From assembly GCF_044987625.1 (NCBI RefSeq), contig NZ_JBJDSB010000006.1, forward strand, positions 127,512 through 191,511: a DNA stretch of 64,000 nucleotides. Reading direction: 5' to 3'. This document shows, piece after piece, positions 16,704-25,504 of the stretch. The translations under genes were made by a program, and so were the position numbers. Under the pieces are notes generated by a model. That model ran no database searches. It was not told the origin of the DNA and saw only the letters and a program-made list of their open reading frames with translations. Positions within the stretch are counted from its first letter, which is position 1. Each line of letters opens with the position of its first letter. This DNA is from Desulfobaculum sp044987625. GTDB lineage: Bacteria > Desulfobacterota > Desulfovibrionia > Desulfovibrionales > Desulfovibrionaceae.

Positions 16704-18486
16704 GATCCCTCCGCGTCGTTGCCGCCGCGCTGTCGGCGGCGTCCGTCACGCCAGCCCGGGGCTGGCCTTTGGTCAAATCCGGTTCGCCGTCAAAGTCCAT
16801 GTCCTGCGACGTGGACACAAGGCGTCCCTTGGCATCATAGGTTTCCCACACATCAGGGCGCCCATCGCCGTTGGTGTCCTCCCACACTGCGGCGACAACG
16901 CCGCCGTCGTAAGTAAAGACTTCCTCGGGCGAGCCGTCGCCGTCTTTGTCGCGCTCGGCGCGCAGGGCATCGCCGCCGGGGCCGTAGAACCACGTCAGCA
17001 CGGCCCCGCTGGCTTCGCGCTCGCGGCTTCGCTCCAGCGCGCCCTTCTCGTCAAAGAACTCGGCCATCTGCACCGCGCCGTCCGGCTGGCGGTACTCCTT
17101 GTGGCGCAGTAGGCCCGCGCGGTAGCACAGACGGTATTCCGCCACGCCGTCCCCGTCGCCATCCTGCGTCAGCACCATGTCCCAGCCCTCGTGGCCGTAG
17201 CGCTGGGTGATCTCAAAGCGGCCATCACCGTCCGCATCGCGCGTCAGGCGGGTCTTGTTGCCACCAGCAAACCACGCCCGAAGGTCCACGCGTCCATTGC
17301 CGGACTCGTCGGACTCCATAAACGTCACCTCTCCGCCGGTCAGGCGCTGCCACGTATCAATGCGCCCATTGCCGCTGCGGTCATGCTCCACGCGCACGCA
17401 CTGGCCGCTGGCGTCGTAGTTTTCCTTGTGGTCCGGGCGTCCGTCGCCGTCCGCGTCACGCGTGAGGCTGGCGCGCACGCCACCCGCAAACAGCACCACG
17501 GTTTCGCGGCGTCCGTCGTGGTCCTCGTCGCGCTCAAGGCGCTGAGGGATGCTGGCGGCGTAGGTCTGCACGGTGTCAAAGCGCCCATCGGCGTTGGTGT
17601 CCTGCCGCACCGTGGCGGGGACGCCCTCGGCGTCCAGCAGGCGAACCGTGTCACGCGCGCCGTCGCCGGTGGTGTCGGCCTCCTGCCGCACGGGGCGGCC
17701 CTTGGCAAAATATGTTGTCAGGTCCAGCCGCCCATCCCCGCTCACGTCCTGCTCCTGCCGCTCGGGCAGGCCCGCGCTATACATGGTACGGCGGGTCAAA
17801 ACGCCCTGCGGCGTGCGCTCCTCCTGCAGGACGGGCTGTCCGCCCTCGTACTGGCGGACCATCTCGGCCCAGCCGTCCTCGTCCACATCGTGCTCACTGC
17901 GGCAGACGTTGCCGTCCGCGGCAAAGCTGTACACAGCCTCGGAAATGCCGCTTTGGTCGGCGTCCACACGCCGCGTGCGCAGAACGCCGCCGTCATACTC
18001 CTGCCGGCTCTCCCACACGCCGTTTTGGTCCACATCCACCGTCACGGCGGCGAGCACCCCATGGGCATAGGACTGCACCGTGTCCAGAACGCCGTCCCCG
18101 GTGCTGTCGCGGCGGATGGTCAGGGGCTGGCCCTTGGCATCAAAGCGGGCGTCGTATTCTACCTGTCCGTTTGCGGCGAGGCGCTGCTGGTGCTGGCGCA
18201 CACCGCCCGCGTAGGTTTCGGTCCACTCCCACAGGCCATCGCCGTCAGCGTCGCGCTCCACGCGGGCGATGGTGCCGCCCTCGTAGTGCTGGCGCAGTTC
18301 AAACCGGCCGTCAGCATCGGCGTCCACCTCAAGGCACGTCAGGTGCCCGCCCGCATCAAAATGCGCCACGCGGTCCACCACGCCGTCGCCGTCGGTGTCC
18401 TTTTCCATCGTCCTCGCCTGCGCGGGGAAGGAAAACCCCGCCAGCAGCAAGACTATCGCGAGAATATGAAACCTTTTTGCACCCAT
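16684..18486 (-). CDS. Secreted protein of 23 D-x-D-x-D-G repeats
   Basis: I do not recognise a named family. The 600-residue protein has a signal peptide (MGAKRFHILAIVLLLAGFSFPAQA). About 23 tandem units of 22-25 residues then follow the pattern D-x-D-G-D-G-x-x-D/E, about 6 residues, Y/F-x-x-G, about 9 residues. Roughly 19 units keep most of the acidic loop (DTDGDG, DADGDG, DTNGDG, DKDGDG), an EF-hand/dockerin-like calcium-binding loop. The Y-x-x-G spacing recalls RHS/YD repeats, so a stacked beta structure filled with Ca2+ is likely. AGAGGTGG precedes the ATG at 18486. It is the first gene of the block and overlaps exbB by 20 bases. Role unknown; a divalent-metal-binding periplasmic or surface component is the simplest inference. 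Confidence 0.8.
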   Translation of the reverse strand: MGAKRFHILAIVLLLAGFSFPAQARTMEKDTDGDGVVDRVAHFDAGGHLTCLEVDADADGRFELRQHYEGGTIARVERDADGDGLWEWTETYAGGVRQHQQRLAANGQVEYDARFDAKGQPLTIRRDSTGDGVLDTVQSYAHGVLAAVTVDVDQNGVWESRQEYDGGVLRTRRVDADQSGISEAVYSFAADGNVCRSEHDVDEDGWAEMVRQYEGGQPVLQEERTPQGVLTRRTMYSAGLPERQEQDVSGDGRLDLTTYFAKGRPVRQEADTTGDGARDTVRLLDAEGVPATVRQDTNADGRFDTVQTYAASIPQRLERDEDHDGRRETVVLFAGGVRASLTRDADGDGRPDHKENYDASGQCVRVEHDRSGNGRIDTWQRLTGGEVTFMESDESGNGRVDLRAWFAGGNKTRLTRDADGDGRFEITQRYGHEGWDMVLTQDGDGDGVAEYRLCYRAGLLRHKEYRQPDGAVQMAEFFDEKGALERSREREASGAVLTWFYGPGGDALRAERDKDGDGSPEEVFTYDGGVVAAVWEDTNGDGRPDVWETYDAKGRLVSTSQDMDFDGEPDLTKGQPRAGVTDAADSAAATTRRDHVGTAG

Positions 18487-18571
18487 AGACCCACCTCTTG
18501 AGTCCAGGTCCGTACTATCTTTTTTGAGTTAGAGCAATTTTTCGCATAATCATTTTTTTTTACTCATCGTA

Positions 18572-18585
18572 ATTTCATATGAAAT
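18572..18585. promoter_or_regulatory. 14-bp perfect palindrome in the AT-rich divergent promoter region
   Basis: ATTTCATATGAAAT is a perfect dyad in a markedly AT-rich stretch (about 18520-18600) between the repeat-protein gene (minus) and tex (plus). Its position about 90 bases upstream of the first gene of the TonB block suggests an operator. It does not match a clear Fur box, and the regulator is unknown. Confidence 0.35.
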
Positions 18586-18730
18586 ATAGAAACGTGTCAC
18601 TCTGGGCTGATTTTCCGCCCCTGACCGCCCTTTGGCGCGGATTCTCCCCCTCCTGCCTCACAACCCCCTTGACCTCGACGCGCCCTTGCGTATCCAATGC
18701 GCGCGAACCTTCTCACCATAAGGACACCGC

Positions 18731-20875
18731 ATGACACCACAGCATTGCGACACCATAGCCAAAAGCCTCGGCCTGTCTCAGGCCGCCATTTCCGCCACGG
18801 CGGAGCTTCTGTCCGGCGGGGCCACGGTTCCGTTTATTGCCCGCTACAGAAAAGAACAGACCAAGGGGCTGGATGAAGTCCAAATCGCCGCCGTGCGCGA
18901 GCAGATGGACCGCCTTGCCGAATTGGACAAGCGCCGCGAGTCCATCCTCTCCTCCCTCACCGAGCGCGACCTGCTGACGGATGACCTCAGGCGCGCCGTG
19001 GCGGGCGCGGCCACCTTGGCCGAGCTGGAAGACATCTACCTGCCCCACCGCCCCAAGCGGCGCACCCGTGCGGAAATGGCGCGGGAAAAGGGCCTTGCCC
19101 CGCTGGCTAAGGCGATTTTGGTGCAAAAAGGGCTGGACCCGGAGGACGGCGCGCGCCGCTTTGTGAATGCGGAAAAGGGCGTACCGGACGTGGACGCCGC
19201 CCTTGCCGGAGCGCGCGACATCATTGCCGAGGTTGTGGCCGAGGACCGCGCCGCGCGCGAAACCCTGCGCCAGCTCTTTGCCCGTCAGGGCGAACTGCGC
19301 TCGGCTGTGGTCAAGGCCAAGGCCGAGACGGAAGCCGCCGCCACCTTCCGCGACTATTTTGACTGGGGCGAGCGCGCGGCCAAAGCGCCGGGACACCGGG
19401 TGCTGGCCATCCTGCGCGGGGAGAGCGAAGGAGTGCTCCGCGTAAGCCTGCGCCCGGACGAGGACGCCGCCCTCTCCCGTCTGAGCCGCCGCTTTGTGCG
19501 CGGCAAGGGGGCAGACAGCCAACAGGTGCTGCTGGCCGTGCAGGATGCCTACAAACGCCTGCTTACCCCGGCCATGGAGAACGAGGCCAAGGCCGCCCTG
19601 AAGCTGCGCGCCGATGACGAAGCCATCGCCGTCTTTGCGGACAACCTGCGCGAACTGCTGCTTGCCGCGCCCCTTGGGCAAAGGCGCGTGCTGGCCCTTG
19701 ATCCGGGCTACCGCACCGGGGCCAAGCTCGTCTGCCTTGATGCACAAGGCGCGCTGCTCACGGAGACGAAAATCTTCCCCACCCATGGCGGGCGCAAAGC
19801 CGAGGAGGCCGCGCGCACCGTCACCGACCTGTGCAGCCGTTACGCCATTGAGGCCATCGCCATCGGCAACGGCACAGCCGGACGCGAGACGGAAACCTTT
19901 ATCCGGGGCCTCTCCCTGCCCGGTGCGCCCGAGGTTGTCATGGTCAACGAAGCCGGCGCGTCGGTCTACTCAGCCTCCGCCACCGCGCGCGAGGAATTCC
20001 CGGACCATGACGTCACCGTACGCGGGGCGGTCTCCATTGGCCGCCGCCTCATGGACCCACTGGCCGAGCTTGTTAAAATCGACCCCAAGGCCATTGGTGT
20101 TGGACAGTACCAGCACGACGTGGACCAAAAGAAACTGCGCGCCGCGCTGGACGCCGTGGTGGAGCACTGCGTCAACGCCGTAGGCGTGGATGTGAACAGC
20201 GCCAGCGTGGAGCTCTTGTCCCACGTGTCGGGCCTTGGTCCGTCGCTGGCCAAAAACATCGTAGCCTACCGGACGCAGAACGGTCCCTTTGCCTCCCGCG
20301 CGCAGCTCAAGAAGGTCCCCCGCCTGGGGCCCAAGGCCTTTGAGCAGTGCGCGGGCTTTCTGCGCGTCACCGGCGGGCGCGAACCGCTGGACGCCAGCGC
20401 CGTGCACCCGGAGCGCTACGCTCTTGTCCGCCGCATGGCCGGAGACGCCGGATGCACCGTCCCGGACCTCCTTGGCAGCGCGGACGCGCGCGCTCGCATT
20501 GACGTGAACGCCTACGTGGACGGCGAGGTCGGCCTGCCCACCCTGCGCGACATTATGAGCGAGCTGGAAAAGCCCGGACGCGACCCGCGCAGCAGCTTTG
20601 AGGTCTTCTCCTTTGCGGACGTGCACGACATAAAGGACCTGGAACCCGGCATGCATTTGCCCGGCATCGTCACCAACGTGACCACCTTTGGCGCGTTTGT
20701 GGACATTGGCGTGCACCGCGACGGCCTTGTGCACATCAGCCAGTTGGCCGAACGCTTTGTGCGCGACCCGGCCGAGGTGGTCCGCGTGCGCCAGCAGGTG
20801 CGCGTGCGCGTCACCGAGGTGGACCGCGAACGCGGCCGCATTGGCCTGAGCATGAAGGACCTTGCTGACCAGTAG
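18731..20875 (+). CDS. tex: Tex-family RNA-binding transcription accessory protein
   Basis: The 714-residue protein has all the Tex domains. The N-terminal helical/HTH region has ATVPFIARYRKEQTKGLDE. A YqgF-like RNase H fold spans about residues 320-450 (VLALDPGYRTGAKLVCLD, AIAIGNGTAGRETE). A helix-hairpin-helix region contains LLSHVSGLGPSLAKNIV. The C-terminal S1 domain contains GMHLPGIVTNVTTFGAFVDIGV. It binds nucleic acid and affects transcription and stress tolerance in other bacteria; its precise task is unsettled. It is followed by its own strong terminator and is independent of the TonB block. Confidence 0.96.
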   Translation: MTPQHCDTIAKSLGLSQAAISATAELLSGGATVPFIARYRKEQTKGLDEVQIAAVREQMDRLAELDKRRESILSSLTERDLLTDDLRRAVAGAATLAELEDIYLPHRPKRRTRAEMAREKGLAPLAKAILVQKGLDPEDGARRFVNAEKGVPDVDAALAGARDIIAEVVAEDRAARETLRQLFARQGELRSAVVKAKAETEAAATFRDYFDWGERAAKAPGHRVLAILRGESEGVLRVSLRPDEDAALSRLSRRFVRGKGADSQQVLLAVQDAYKRLLTPAMENEAKAALKLRADDEAIAVFADNLRELLLAAPLGQRRVLALDPGYRTGAKLVCLDAQGALLTETKIFPTHGGRKAEEAARTVTDLCSRYAIEAIAIGNGTAGRETETFIRGLSLPGAPEVVMVNEAGASVYSASATAREEFPDHDVTVRGAVSIGRRLMDPLAELVKIDPKAIGVGQYQHDVDQKKLRAALDAVVEHCVNAVGVDVNSASVELLSHVSGLGPSLAKNIVAYRTQNGPFASRAQLKKVPRLGPKAFEQCAGFLRVTGGREPLDASAVHPERYALVRRMAGDAGCTVPDLLGSADARARIDVNAYVDGEVGLPTLRDIMSELEKPGRDPRSSFEVFSFADVHDIKDLEPGMHLPGIVTNVTTFGAFVDIGVHRDGLVHISQLAERFVRDPAEVVRVRQQVRVRVTEVDRERGRIGLSMKDLADQ

Positions 20876-20902
20876 CACCAACTTCTCCACCACAAGCACA
20901 CA

Positions 20903-20930
20903 GCCCCCCGATCACCGGGGGGCTTTTTTT
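20903..20930 (+). terminator. Intrinsic terminator of tex
   Basis: GCCCCCCG (20903-20910) pairs with CGGGGGGC (20916-20923) around a 5-base loop, followed directly by seven T. Confidence 0.93.
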
Positions 20931-21092
20931 GGGCACGCCAAAATCCCCTCCACACGCGCCACGCGCCTGCATCGCGGGGCAAACCGCGCGCCAAAGCGCC
21001 GCGTACAACTCTGCGCCATACTTGCGCTTCCCGCAGTTTCAGGTATTTTTGATGGAATCGGTCAACCCTCTTGCCCTTGCGGGGAGGCGAGC

Positions 21093-21539
21093 ATGGTGGA
21101 GCGCGTGGAGAATGCAGGCCGCATTCTGGCCATACTGGTGCGGGCTGGTCACAGCGTGGACGGCATTGAGTTTTTCACGCCCGGGGACTTTTCGCAGCAG
21201 CTCGCGTCCATGCGGCGCCCCAGCGGCCACGTCATCCCCCCGCACGCGCACAACCCCGTCCAGCGCGAGGTGCTTCTGACGCAGGAGGTCCTCTTTGTCG
21301 TCAGCGGGCGGCTACGGGTGGACTTCTACGACGACGAGTGCGCCTACCTCTCCAGCCGCATCCTCACCGCCGGGGACGTTATCCTTCTGGCTTCAGGCGG
21401 GCATGGATTCGAGATGCTGGAGGACACCCAGCTCATTGAAGTCAAGCAAGGTCCCTACGCCGGAGACCACGACAAGACGCGCTTTTGCGGAGTGGACCGC
21501 GACCAGACCTTCATCCCCGAAACGGACGAGACGGACTAG
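21093..21539 (+). CDS. Cupin-fold protein, first gene of the glycan operon
   Basis: The 148-residue protein has a single cupin barrel. The first metal-type motif is around IPPHAHNPVQREVLLTQEVLFVVSGRLRV and the second around LTAGDVILLASGGHGFEML, with IEVKQGPYAG at the end. Proteins of this kind sit beside sugar aminotransferases in O-antigen loci and may act as nucleotide-sugar isomerases or epimerases, but no catalytic signature lets me name a reaction. The ATG at 21093 follows GGGGAGGCGAGC; longer frames reaching back toward the tex terminator are rejected. It is 9 bases upstream of the DegT gene and starts a plus-strand operon running to 31095. Confidence 0.8.
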   Translation: MVERVENAGRILAILVRAGHSVDGIEFFTPGDFSQQLASMRRPSGHVIPPHAHNPVQREVLLTQEVLFVVSGRLRVDFYDDECAYLSSRILTAGDVILLASGGHGFEMLEDTQLIEVKQGPYAGDHDKTRFCGVDRDQTFIPETDETD

Positions 21540-21548
21540 GAGACGCCA

Positions 21549-22676
21549 GTGTCCGACTTTATCCCCGTATGCACCCCGGTTCTCGACGGCAACGAACAGC
21601 GCTACGTGACACAGTGCGTGGAAACGGGCTGGATTTCGTCCGAGGGCGAATTCGTCCGGCGGCTGGAGGACGGCATGGCGCGCCACTGCGCCCGCTGCCA
21701 CGGCATTGCCGTCTCCAGCGGCACCGCTGCACTGGAAGCCGCCATGCACGCCCTCGGCATCGGCCCCGGTGACGAAGTCATCCTGCCCACCTTTTGTATT
21801 ATTTCCTGCGCCGGCGCCGTGGTGCGCTGCGGCGCGCGCCCGGTGGTGGTGGACAGTCTGCCGGACACATGGTGCATGGACCCCGCCGCCGTACAGCGCG
21901 CCCTGACCGCCAAAACCCGCGCCCTGCTGGCCGTGCACACCTACGGCCTCACCGTGGACATGGCCCCGCTGGTGGACCTTGCCCGGCGCGAGGGCCTTGC
22001 CCTTATCGAAGACGCGGCGGAGGCCCACGGCCAAAGCATCGGGGACGCCCCCTGCGGCAGCTTCGGCGACATCAGCATCTTCAGCTTCTACCCCAACAAG
22101 CTGGTCACCACCGGCGAAGGGGGCATGCTCCTTACAGATAGCGACGCCCTTGCCCAGCGCCTACGCGAGCTACGCAACCTCTGCTTTCAGCCCGAGCGGC
22201 GCTTTGTGCACCAGACGCTGGGCTTTAACTGGCGGATGTCCAACGTGCAGGCGGCCCTTGGCGTGGCCCAACTGGAGCGCCTGCGCCCCCACAGGCAAAA
22301 AAAACGCGCCATCGGCCAGCGCTACGCGGAGCTTTTGGCGGACACGCCCGGCCTCATACTGCCCAGCCCCACCGGACCGGGATGCACCAACGACTACTGG
22401 GTGTTTGGCGTGGTTCTGGATGATGACATCCCCCTTGGCGCAGAGGACGTCATGCGCCGCCTTGGCGAAGCAGGCATCGGCACGCGCCCCTTTTTCTGGC
22501 CCATGCACGAACAGCCCGTGTTTTTGAATATGGGCTTCTTTGCCGGGGAATCCCACCCCGTGGCCGAACGCCTAGCCCGGCGGGGCTTCTACATTCCAAA
22601 CGGCCTCGGCATAACAGAGGACGAGCAACAGCGCGTCGCCCGCGCCGTGAAGGAGGCGCTGCGCCATGTCGCATGA
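21549..22676 (+). CDS. DegT/DnrJ/EryC1/StrS sugar aminotransferase (perosamine synthase-like)
   Basis: This PLP enzyme transfers an amino group to a nucleotide-linked keto-sugar. The 375 residues show SSGTAALEAAMHALGIGPGDEV, the IEDAAEAHG segment, the PLP lysine at K184 in FYPNKLVTTGEGG and the FNWRMSNVQAALG motif, all diagnostic of the family. The latter resembles GDP-perosamine synthase by eye, so the substrate may be a GDP- or dTDP-4-keto-6-deoxyhexose. It starts with GTG at 21549, 9 bases after the cupin gene, and its end overlaps the methyltransferase gene by 11 bases. Confidence 0.92.
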   Translation: MSDFIPVCTPVLDGNEQRYVTQCVETGWISSEGEFVRRLEDGMARHCARCHGIAVSSGTAALEAAMHALGIGPGDEVILPTFCIISCAGAVVRCGARPVVVDSLPDTWCMDPAAVQRALTAKTRALLAVHTYGLTVDMAPLVDLARREGLALIEDAAEAHGQSIGDAPCGSFGDISIFSFYPNKLVTTGEGGMLLTDSDALAQRLRELRNLCFQPERRFVHQTLGFNWRMSNVQAALGVAQLERLRPHRQKKRAIGQRYAELLADTPGLILPSPTGPGCTNDYWVFGVVLDDDIPLGAEDVMRRLGEAGIGTRPFFWPMHEQPVFLNMGFFAGESHPVAERLARRGFYIPNGLGITEDEQQRVARAVKEALRHVA

Positions 22677-23472
22677 CCCCACAACGCCGCACGGCGATGC
22701 CTCCGCCATCTTTGACGAATACGCAACGTATTACGATCTGCTTTACCCAGAAAAAGATTCCAAGGCCGAGGCCGCATTCGTTCTGGAGCGCCTTGCCGCG
22801 CACACGGGCCAGCCCAAAACGCTCCTTGAGTTTGGCACCGGCAGTGGACGCCACGCGGAGCACTTTGTCCGGCAGGGGGTGGCCGTCACCGGCGTGGAGC
22901 GCAGCCCGCGCATGCTCACGCTGGCCACGGCGCGGAATATGGACGTGACCTGCGCCATGGGCGAGCGCCTGACCTACGTGCAGGAGGACATCCGCACCCT
23001 GCGCCTACCGCGCACCTTTGACGCCGTTGTCGCGCTCTTTCACGTCATGAGCTACATGGCCACGCCGCAGGACCTTGCCGCCGCCATGAACGCCGCAAGC
23101 AGACACCTGCGCCCCGGCGGCGCGTTTTTGTTCGATTACTGGTACGGTCCCTGCGTGACGGCCCAGCCCCCGCAAAAAACGGAAAAGCACGTGGACGCCG
23201 AGGACGTGCGCCTGCACAGGCGCACCACGCCCACCATGGACCCCGCCGCGCACACCGTCACCGTGCACTTTGACCTCACAGTGGAGCGCGAGGGCGCCCC
23301 GGCCCGGCACATCAGCGAAGACCACATCATGCGCTATCTGTTCCAGCCCGAGGTCACCGCCGCCATGGACGCGGCAGGGCTGGACCTTGTGGAACAGGGC
23401 GAATGGCTCACCCGGCGCGAGCCCTCGCCCGAGACCTTTGGCGTCTACGCCGTGGGGGTGAAGCGGGCATGA
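22666..23472 (+). CDS. SAM-dependent methyltransferase
   Basis: The 268-residue protein has a class I methyltransferase fold. The SAM-binding motif I is LLEFGTGSGRHAEHFV, the acidic end of strand 2 is VTGVERSPRML, and motif III-like FDAVVALFHVMSYM follows. The C-terminal part (RHISEDHIMRYLFQPEV) is typical of small-molecule or sugar methyltransferases in glycan loci. It overlaps the genes on both sides, by 11 and 4 bases, so it is part of the operon. The target, perhaps a sugar hydroxyl or amino group, cannot be told from the sequence. Confidence 0.88.
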   Translation: MSHDPTTPHGDASAIFDEYATYYDLLYPEKDSKAEAAFVLERLAAHTGQPKTLLEFGTGSGRHAEHFVRQGVAVTGVERSPRMLTLATARNMDVTCAMGERLTYVQEDIRTLRLPRTFDAVVALFHVMSYMATPQDLAAAMNAASRHLRPGGAFLFDYWYGPCVTAQPPQKTEKHVDAEDVRLHRRTTPTMDPAAHTVTVHFDLTVEREGAPARHISEDHIMRYLFQPEVTAAMDAAGLDLVEQGEWLTRREPSPETFGVYAVGVKRA

Positions 23473-24647
23473 AGGGCGCGGTCTGCATCGTTACTCCCTA
23501 CGCACGGCCAGAGGTGAACCCCACCCTCGTCAATCTGGCCGAGGCCCTGGCCGCACGCTTCTACCGTGTGGACATCCTTGGTCCGGACGGCGATATGCGC
23601 GTCAGCCTGCCGGACGGGCTGACCGGCATTGTGGCGGAGCACGGCCCCTGCAACCCCATGGCCCCCTCCCCTAGCGGCCTGCGGGGGCGGCTGGTCCGGC
23701 GGCTGCGGCGCACGCGCCGCCCGCGTCAGCTGTGCGCCAGCGGCTACAAGGCCATCATCGGCGTGGACCCGCGCGGGCTGGAGATGGCCCACCGCCTCAA
23801 CACCCACGCGCGCCTGCCCCTTGTGTATCTGTCCTTTGAAATCATGTTTGACGACGAGCTCACCCCGGCAGAGCGCCCCCTGCGCGCCGCCGAGCGCGCG
23901 GCCTGCCGCGACGTGCAGCTCACGCTGGTGCAGGACGCCGGACGCGCCATCCTGCTGGCCGAACAAACAGGCCTGCCCCGCGAGGACATGGTCCTTGTGC
24001 CCAACGCGCCCCTGCGCACCCCCCTGCGCGAAACGCGCTGGCTGCGCAGCCGCCTTGGCATCCCGGACGAACGGCGCATCGTGCTGTATGCGGGCAGTCC
24101 GTCCAGCTGGGCGGGCCTACACCTGTGGCAGGATATGCTGGCCACATGGCCCGAAGAGTTCCTGCTGGTGGTGCATTGCCGCTCCGGCCTTGGTCCGCGC
24201 ATGGACGCCCACCTCGGGCGGCTGACCGAGAGCGGACGTCTGCTCCTCTCCCACGGTCCGGTACCGCCGGAGGTGCTCCCGCAGGTCTTTGCCTCTGCGG
24301 ATTTTGGCTTTGCGCCCTATATGGCCACACCGGACGACTGGACCAGCGGCAAAAACATCACCCACATCGGTTTTTCCTCGGGCAAAGTGGGCTGGTACGC
24401 CCTGTGCGGCCTGCCCATCCTTGCCAGCGCCCTGCCCGTGTTCTCGCGTGAATTCACGCGCTACGGGTGCGGACGCATCTACGAGCAGGCCTGCGAAACC
24501 GGACGCCTGCTTACGGAAATGGACCGCGACTACGCCTTCCACTCGCAGGAGTCCCAACGCTTTTATGACGAACGCCTCGACCCCGCGCCCGGACTGGCCG
24601 CATTCTGCGACAGGCTGGAAGCCCTGCTGGCACAGGAGGCCGCGTGA
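23469..24647 (+). CDS. Glycosyltransferase, GT-B fold
   Basis: The 392-residue protein has the two Rossmann-like halves of GT-B enzymes. The N-terminal domain has VCIVTPYARPEVNPTLVNLAEALAA-like features. The C-terminal half has RRIVLYAGSPSSWAGLHLW and a late GKVGWYALCGLPILAS segment that corresponds to the family's nucleotide-sugar-binding region. The ATG at 23469 overlaps the previous stop by 4 bases; longer frames run back into the methyltransferase gene. It probably adds a sugar to a lipid-linked or protein-linked glycan in the cytoplasm. Donor and acceptor are unknown. Confidence 0.85.
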   Translation: MKGAVCIVTPYARPEVNPTLVNLAEALAARFYRVDILGPDGDMRVSLPDGLTGIVAEHGPCNPMAPSPSGLRGRLVRRLRRTRRPRQLCASGYKAIIGVDPRGLEMAHRLNTHARLPLVYLSFEIMFDDELTPAERPLRAAERAACRDVQLTLVQDAGRAILLAEQTGLPREDMVLVPNAPLRTPLRETRWLRSRLGIPDERRIVLYAGSPSSWAGLHLWQDMLATWPEEFLLVVHCRSGLGPRMDAHLGRLTESGRLLLSHGPVPPEVLPQVFASADFGFAPYMATPDDWTSGKNITHIGFSSGKVGWYALCGLPILASALPVFSREFTRYGCGRIYEQACETGRLLTEMDRDYAFHSQESQRFYDERLDPAPGLAAFCDRLEALLAQEAA

Positions 24648-25504
24648 GTACGCCCGTCATCTCGGCCGTTCTCGGCTCCTACAACCGGGCGCGCTTTTTA
24701 CGGCGCACCATCGCCAGCCTGCGGCGCGAACTGGCCCCCCACCCGCATGAAATCATCGTGGTGGACGGCGGTTCCACGGACGGCGCCATCCGCTGGCTGT
24801 GCTCGCAAAAGGACGTGGTGACCATCGTCCAGCACAACCGCGGCACGTGGCGGGGCGCGCCCCTGCCGCGTCGGTCGTGGGGGTGGTTTATGAATCTGGC
24901 CTTCAAGGCCGCGCACGGACGCTACGTGCTCATGGTCAGTGACGACGCCCTCCTCGTCCCCGGCAGTGTGGACGCGGCCCTTGCCCACCACGGCGCCCTG
25001 ACCGGCGAAGGCCGCCGCGTCGGCGCGCTGGCCTTCTACTGGCGGGACAGCTTCCGAAAGCGCCCCTACATCGTCGGGCATTCCTTTGGGGGCAAAATCT
25101 TCGTGAACCACGGCATGTATCTGCGCGAGGCCTTGGAGGATGTGGGCTACTGCGACGAGGACGCCTACAGCTTCTACCACGCCGACGGCGACCTGTGCAT
25201 GCGCCTGTGGGACCGGGGGTGGGAGGTCGCGGACGCGCCGCGCTCCTTTGTGGAGCACTTCCCCCACGCCACCAAGGCCATACGCCAAGGCAATCTGGCC
25301 CGCGCGGACGAAGACTGGGCCACCTTTTGCCGCCGCTGGAAGCCGGATGACGGCTCCACCACCGGGGCCATCACCAGCCCCCATGTGGACACTTCGCGCA
25401 CGGCCCTGCGCTTTCCCGCGCGGGACATTGCGGCGCTGTACGCGCGGCGCGCCATCTCGCGCCTGCGCCGCCTTGCCGCCACAAGGAGGGCGCCCCATGC
25501 GTAA
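24644..25504 (+). CDS. Glycosyltransferase family 2
   Basis: The 286-residue protein begins STPVISAVLGSYNRARFLRRTI, the usual GT2 opening, followed by EIIVVDGGSTDGA and the metal-binding motif region VLMVSDDALLVPGS (an SDD form of DxD). The GT-A fold is soluble; no membrane helix is seen. It starts with GTG, overlapping the previous stop by 4 bases, and its end overlaps the next gene by 8 bases. It is predicted to add one sugar to the glycan made by this operon. Confidence 0.9.
   Translation: MSTPVISAVLGSYNRARFLRRTIASLRRELAPHPHEIIVVDGGSTDGAIRWLCSQKDVVTIVQHNRGTWRGAPLPRRSWGWFMNLAFKAAHGRYVLMVSDDALLVPGSVDAALAHHGALTGEGRRVGALAFYWRDSFRKRPYIVGHSFGGKIFVNHGMYLREALEDVGYCDEDAYSFYHADGDLCMRLWDRGWEVADAPRSFVEHFPHATKAIRQGNLARADEDWATFCRRWKPDDGSTTGAITSPHVDTSRTALRFPARDIAALYARRAISRLRRLAATRRAPHA

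Noticed and set aside
18541..18600. Fur box upstream of the TonB block
   Set aside because: The AT-rich region was checked for the 19-bp Fur consensus and the Desulfovibrio-type TGAAAAT dyad; only partial matches were seen, so no regulator is named.
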